Source of the DNA: Nomia melanderi
Lineage: Eukaryota > Arthropoda > Insecta > Hymenoptera > Halictidae
Direction of reading: 5' to 3'
Length of the DNA: 64,000 nt
Assembly (NCBI RefSeq): GCF_051020985.1
Contig: NC_135001.1
Coordinates: 13,447,896-13,511,895, forward strand
A program made the translations under genes and the position numbers. Within the stretch, counting starts at the first letter, position 1; the number at the start of each line of letters is the position of its first letter. The notes below the pieces were generated by a model. The model was given only the letters and a program-made list of their open reading frames with translations, was not told the origin of the DNA and ran no database searches. Shown piece by piece: positions 55,401-61,400 of this stretch.

Positions 55401-58400
55401 TATCATTAAATACTATTTTTAAACATTACTACCAAAAAATACAATATCTTATTTTCAAAATGATATGCACAGTTGCAAATAAAATATACAAATTTATTGT
55501 TTGTTGTTGAATTTAATGAAGCATAAATTTATTGCTAGCATTACTTGCACAGTTTTCATTAATGTAATCTAAATGGTAAATTAAAAATTATACTACTCGA
55601 TTAATCTTAATAGAAGCCATCCTTATAAGACGTGATGTGATCGCATCAGTATTCTTAAAATTGGGGACACGTTTGTACATTTCGCTGATCCGCTATTTAA
55701 TTTAACTCGCTCAGAATGTAGCTTATTAGACTAAATCAAATAACGAATTTACTAGCTACATTAACATTTCTATTAATATTAACAAATATTCCATACAAGA
55801 GATTTTGTAGATTATAAGTTAATCTTATTCATCTATTCAGGTTTTGCGTACGTGGGTGGCGCCTGTGTTGTAAATAAGCGTCTGGAAAAAGTGAATTCGG
55901 TCGCTATCATCGAGGATACTGGCGGATTTAGTGGAATTATTGTTGCTGCCCACGAAGTCGGTCATTTGTAAGTTCTTCTTTACCATCTCTCTTGTCTCCT
56001 ACTGATAAGATTTTTATTATAATACAGAATTTGAGCAGATGCTGTAACCTTCGTTTCATAAAAGAAATATTGTCTTTTGTTATTAATGAATCTGTTTTAA
56101 TTTGAGAAATTTTAACAAGTGGAATTAGTAGTAGTATTATATACACTTTCGATTAAAAGTTTATCACCACTTCATATATAACGTCACAAATTAAAAATTA
56201 TGCATCTTATAAATATATAAAATAAAATAACAGAAATTACATATCTTTATATTTGACTAATACACATATGTCCACGTTCCTTTATCATACACAAAAATTC
56301 TCCGATAAAAGTAGTTCACAAAAAATGAAAGCTTTTCTTTTAATCGATGTGTTGGTCCAAAACTTTTGATCGACAGTGTATGTATATTTTATGCACTTTA
56401 ATAGTCAAAATGATCCAAAATGAAAATATGTTAAAATAGATAAGTTTGTAAATCATAGGGTCCCATCCCAGGTAAGTACCGTCCGTTGCAACAAACTTGG
56501 CACTCTCGTCTGAGTGATTAGATTCGAAGGCGCACGCTTTGCCCACACGGATTTTCGGTTCTGGTGCATGATTTGCTGAGGCGCTCACGCATACTACTCG
56601 GATCGCACGACAGAGAGCACGAGGAGCCGTTTCCAAACTCGCAATTGGAGTTCTCGGAGCAACTGTCTCCACCCCTATGATGTCACGAGTGCCAGGTTCG
56701 CTGCAACGGACGGTAGGTATCAACAACGGAGGCCGGTTAAAGCGAAGTCGAATAAAAAGGAGTCTACTGCAGTATATGTAGGTTTTAGTTATTGCATTAA
56801 ATGTTGCTTTAAAAAAAGCAATTTTATTGTCGCACTGAATCCAGGGACTAGTTGCTGAGAGTTGCTAACATATCTACAATAGAATATTTATATGTTATAA
56901 ACATTGTAATATAAAGAACTTTTATTAAAATATGTATGATACTCATAGGAAATATTTAAAAAAGAATGAATTTAATTTGAAATTCAAATATTATAGGCTA
57001 GGTGCGGTTCACGATGGATCACCACCGCCCAGTTATCTCGGGGGACCTGGAGCAGAAAAATGTCGCTGGGAAGATGGCTATATCATGAGTGATCTTAGAC
57101 ACACAGAGAAAGGCTTCAAATGGTCTCACTGTAGCGTATCGTCGTTTCATCATTTTTTAAAGTAAACACAACTCATTATGTTTATACTTATATATTATGT
57201 TTATATTGCATTATTTTCACTGTAAGTTTTGTTATAACCATAATAAGTTTTAGTACAACTTAACTAATTGTATTGTATTTATATATTTCATAAATTACTT
57301 GAATCCATGTGGTAATTGTTGAAATAATGTAATATCAAGAATTATCACGATTATCTATTTCTATCAAAGTAATTCAGTTTGCAGTTCATGAAATTATTTA
57401 TTTTAGTGGCGATACAGCAACGTGTTTATATAATGCTCCCCACGAAGACGAAGCACTTCCTAGAGTTCTACCCGGAAAATTGCTCTCGTTAGACGCGCAG
57501 TGTCGAAAAGACCGTGGAACTAGTGCTTGTTTCGTAAGTTTCACCAAAAAACAAATAAAAGAAACTTTACCACAGTTTTTGTACATGAAATATCGTTTTA
57601 TACAGATAAATGTTAATATATATATAGCAATATTTTGCAATGAACGTACTGTCATGCAAATATACCATGTAGAATGTAGAAACATGCAAAATGAGTCATT
57701 CAATCGTACCACCTAAATTTACTTGTAATCCATTTATCATATAAAAAAATGTTCCAAACGAAAGTTATTCGGTATCAATCAAACCAACCATACTTTCTAC
57801 TTTTTATATCAAACAACTTCTACCTCGACCATCTTTTTACCCAATAAATAAATTTTAATGGTACGATTAAAGAATTCACCCAGTATATAAAATATACTAT
57901 AAATAATTTTACTTCGTATATATTCAATGATGTTTCATATAACGTTGACTCATTAAAATAATTTTATTGCATTATAGAAAGATGATAGAGTTTGTGCACA
58001 GCTCTTTTGTTTTGATGCTGGTTCGGGTTATTGCGTGGCATATCGACCAGCAGCCGAGGGATCTCCTTGCGGAGATGGTCAGGTAAACACATTACAGCTG
58101 AACACATATAAGTGTTACTGGACCTAGACAACTATAAAGAATAATAAAAAAATAACTACTTTATTTCTCATTTTTTAAATAATTCTCGTTAAATACAATG
58201 CAATAATTATCATAATCACGTGTTGCAATTACATTACATTACATTCATCATTACCTTAAACGTCAAGACCTTTAAATCAAGTTGAGAACATAATTTATTT
58301 ATTATTTATTTACTCTAACCATTTTCATATTATTTGTTCTTCTTTAGAGTATATGTTTATAAATATATGTAACATATGTAATATATGAATATCTGTTAAA

Positions 58401-61400
58401 TCAACAAGGTATTAATATATTGACGTATGACTTCAAAGTATAAAGGGTTAACTTAAATGTAACAATTTTATATAAATTTGTATGTTGTATCTACAAATAA
58501 GTTTATTAACAATTCTAGTACTGCCTGAATGGAAAGTGCGTGGCTGAACACGAAAACATTATACCAGATTACACACAGAATATTCCGACGTATGTACGCC
58601 GGGACGGCACTTATAATCCCACTGCCCACAATCGGCCTCTATTCGCTCAATACAACAACACAGAATACAGGTAATAGTTTAGTAATTCATAGATATTTAA
58701 ATATACTAATAATAACAAAATAATTTAATGTATAGCATCTCGATTTTGTACATTTCATTCGCTTTTTTATTTAAATTCTGTTCAATCTGCAATTTCAAGT
58801 ATTATACGAGAATGTCATACAAATTTTACGTTCACTAAACTTGAACTTTTATGAAATCGTACAACATAGATTTTGATATTAAATTTGGTGTTATTGCATT
58901 TAACATACGCATTTAATAGTTTATTTAGGTGAAATTCGAGTATAAAGAGACAATTACTGAAAAATCTGAACATGGAATCGTATGGTATTGAACTATGTAA
59001 TTAATCCTATAAGAATGGTTTATAATGCAAATACTGCAAATAGGATATAAGAAAAATGGTTCGAAGTAATTCTATTTCAAGTTTTAAAATAGATTTCCCA
59101 CTCTGAATGTTCTCTTATTACATTATGTAGTACTACACATAGTTTTAACCGTTCGAGACCCGCGGGTGTTTGCAAAAAGTGGCAGGCGGCGCGATCATGC
59201 TTCTTTCGTTTCAATTCAGAAATTGAATTACGCTTTTTTATTTTTACATAAAACATAATAAATAGTACAATCGTTTCGTTTTTTCACTTTCAAACAGGTA
59301 ATAACAGATTTATTTAACAGATTTACTACATTTGCTATCGTTGTGATAATATTATTAAATGCTATTTGATACAGGTATCCATGGGACTCGACAACACACA
59401 GCGCGCTACTATCGAAATTTAAACAATCGTCACCGTTGTCGAATCTTTTCCCGTCGTCGTCGTCGTCGTTGTCGACGAATACTCCTTACAAACGCGCCAC
59501 ACCATTCGCAACAACCCCGGCGACCAAATACACGTACACAACTGCCAATTATTTATACACCAACAAATACAAGACTAAAGTAAATAATAACCTCGATAAT
59601 AATAGTAAGAACAAATACGGTAGCACCACTACCAGGAGGTATTCGTCGAATCACGTGAACTCGTATTACACAGTTAGCCCTCTCTCGAAAGTAACCAACG
59701 AATTAAGTTACCCGAAAATTAGCCCGTTCAAACATAAAAGTACCGTGAGCATGATGTCGTTTCCGGCAACAACCAAAGGAGATCAGAATGGGCTACAAAC
59801 CAGTGGTCGGGGTAAGAGAAATCTGTATCAAACCAGAGACATTATATTTTTTCCTCAGATTACGATACTTCTTCTCTTCTTTCTTGCTCCTTTAATATCG
59901 ACTGTATTCTCGACAATGTTATCAGCCTGATAACAGTTTCTATGGGTTCTTCTTCACTTTATCTTTCCTATTACTTCATCTTTCGAAATTCTTTCGTGGA
60001 ATTTCTGTGTCCTTTGGCAGGTGATGTTTTTTTCTCTTTTTCTCCTTCTCATTTCTCGTCATTATTAATCTGCGTAGCTACTAATGCTACACCACCTTTG
60101 GATCAGGAAATTGTGACAGACTGACGTGTCGCCTTTTCATCGAATAATTGTTTTCAAACGCATTTCCCTCAATTCACTTATGGAACAGTGAATAATACGT
60201 ACTCCTCTTCTGCATCTTCAATTTTTAACACTTTTCCCAGTGGTTCGCAAACTATGCTGTGTTCTTATTTACTTACGTTAAATATACTCTTCGTCCTTAG
60301 TGTTCCTTTTCTTTGAATTATTATGTTTTTCTCTTCATATTTGATCTCTTTGTTAGTCAGTATTCGATAGCAAATAAAGTAATGATTTAAGATCAACCAA
60401 ACCAGATGATATTTACAAGGGAACAAAAAATAAAGTTTAATTCAACGTTGTTAGTTCCTAAATTTCATTAATAAAAGATATGTAAATAATTTCATTGGAA
60501 TCACTTGTACAATTTGTTGCATTCTTACAACAGAAATATTAGCGAAGTTGTTTCACTGTATTACGGTATTTTAATAATATTATTTAACATAAATGAAAGG
60601 ATAGATAAATGGAAATAAATGTTATAAATACTCCTAATCGGTTCATGAAAAGTATTCCTCATATTTTATTATGTGTCATAAATTTTCATTGGTGAATACT
60701 ATATTTGCTATATAAAGTTTAATATTTATAAGTAACAATAAATACATATGAAATAATTTGATATTATTATGCAGTGTAACAGTCGACGTTACTCATAATT
60801 CACCACCTTTCGGTACTGCCAACAAAAAGTATTCGGAAACTAAGAGCTAATGAATAAAGTCGTTGATATATATTTAGTACATATCATAATTATTAGCAAA
60901 TCCCGTTGGATAAATGATTTAAAGCGTATTTTAAACTTGTGACTAGCGTAACATTGACTTGTTTGCATTACTATAATATGTGACAACAAGACGTAAATAA
61001 ATACCTTGTCATTTTCTTTATATTTATTACCACTTAACAACATTTGATCACTTATAGTAATCACAATTTAGAGAAGAATAAGTGAAACACAGGTACAAAT
61101 TTAGGAGACCCTCCGAATCTCAGAAACGTATTGTTCTAATTTTTCTAAAAAATTGAAAATAATTCGTAGTTTATTTTCAATATTTTATTAGATAATAAAT
61201 AATAGTTTTAATGTTAAATACTCATCAATTAGTAATTAAATACTTACGAGTAGTAGTGCAAGTGCATTAATTGCGTTCAGCAACAACTATGCACTTGGTG
61301 GTCGGTTAATGTTGTTAACAGTATTTAAGTACTGTAAGTATAACTTGCCATTATTAAATTCTAGTCAGTTAATTAGCGTTGGTAATGTCAATATAACTAA

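Larger units (their letters stand above)
50223..55840 (+). other. Intron between exons 9b and 10 (5.6 kb)
   Basis: It contains a 28-bp minisatellite (51055-51222), a TA microsatellite (52987-53003), a long dispersed-repeat copy (54262-54450) and an AT-rich tandem repeat (54932-55019). A 116-codon open frame at 53570-53920 lies in a slightly GC-richer patch but resembles no family I recognise. Confidence 0.75.
55968..56996 (+). other. Intron splitting the zinc-binding motif
   Basis: This phase-2 intron falls within the Leu codon after HEVGH. It carries a Tc1/mariner-like terminal sequence (56350-56380) and a GC-rich element with terminal inverted repeats (56477-56716) plus a pogo-like end (56725-56775). 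The splice borders remain intact. Confidence 0.85.
57162..59374 (+). other. Introns 11 to 14 (exon 11 to exon 15)
   Basis: Introns are 57162-57406, 57534-57977, 58083-58518 and 58671-59374. They are short and AT-rich with no elements beyond a lone AAAGGGTTAA end near 58442 and a GC-richer patch at 59150-59215. Confidence 0.8.

Noticed and set aside
60021..60124. Possible alternative 3' exon after CTTTGGCAG
   Set aside because: It is in phase with donor 59811 but encodes only a short Ser/Phe-rich tail without motif; the pyrimidine-rich sequence makes acceptor-like sites likely by chance.
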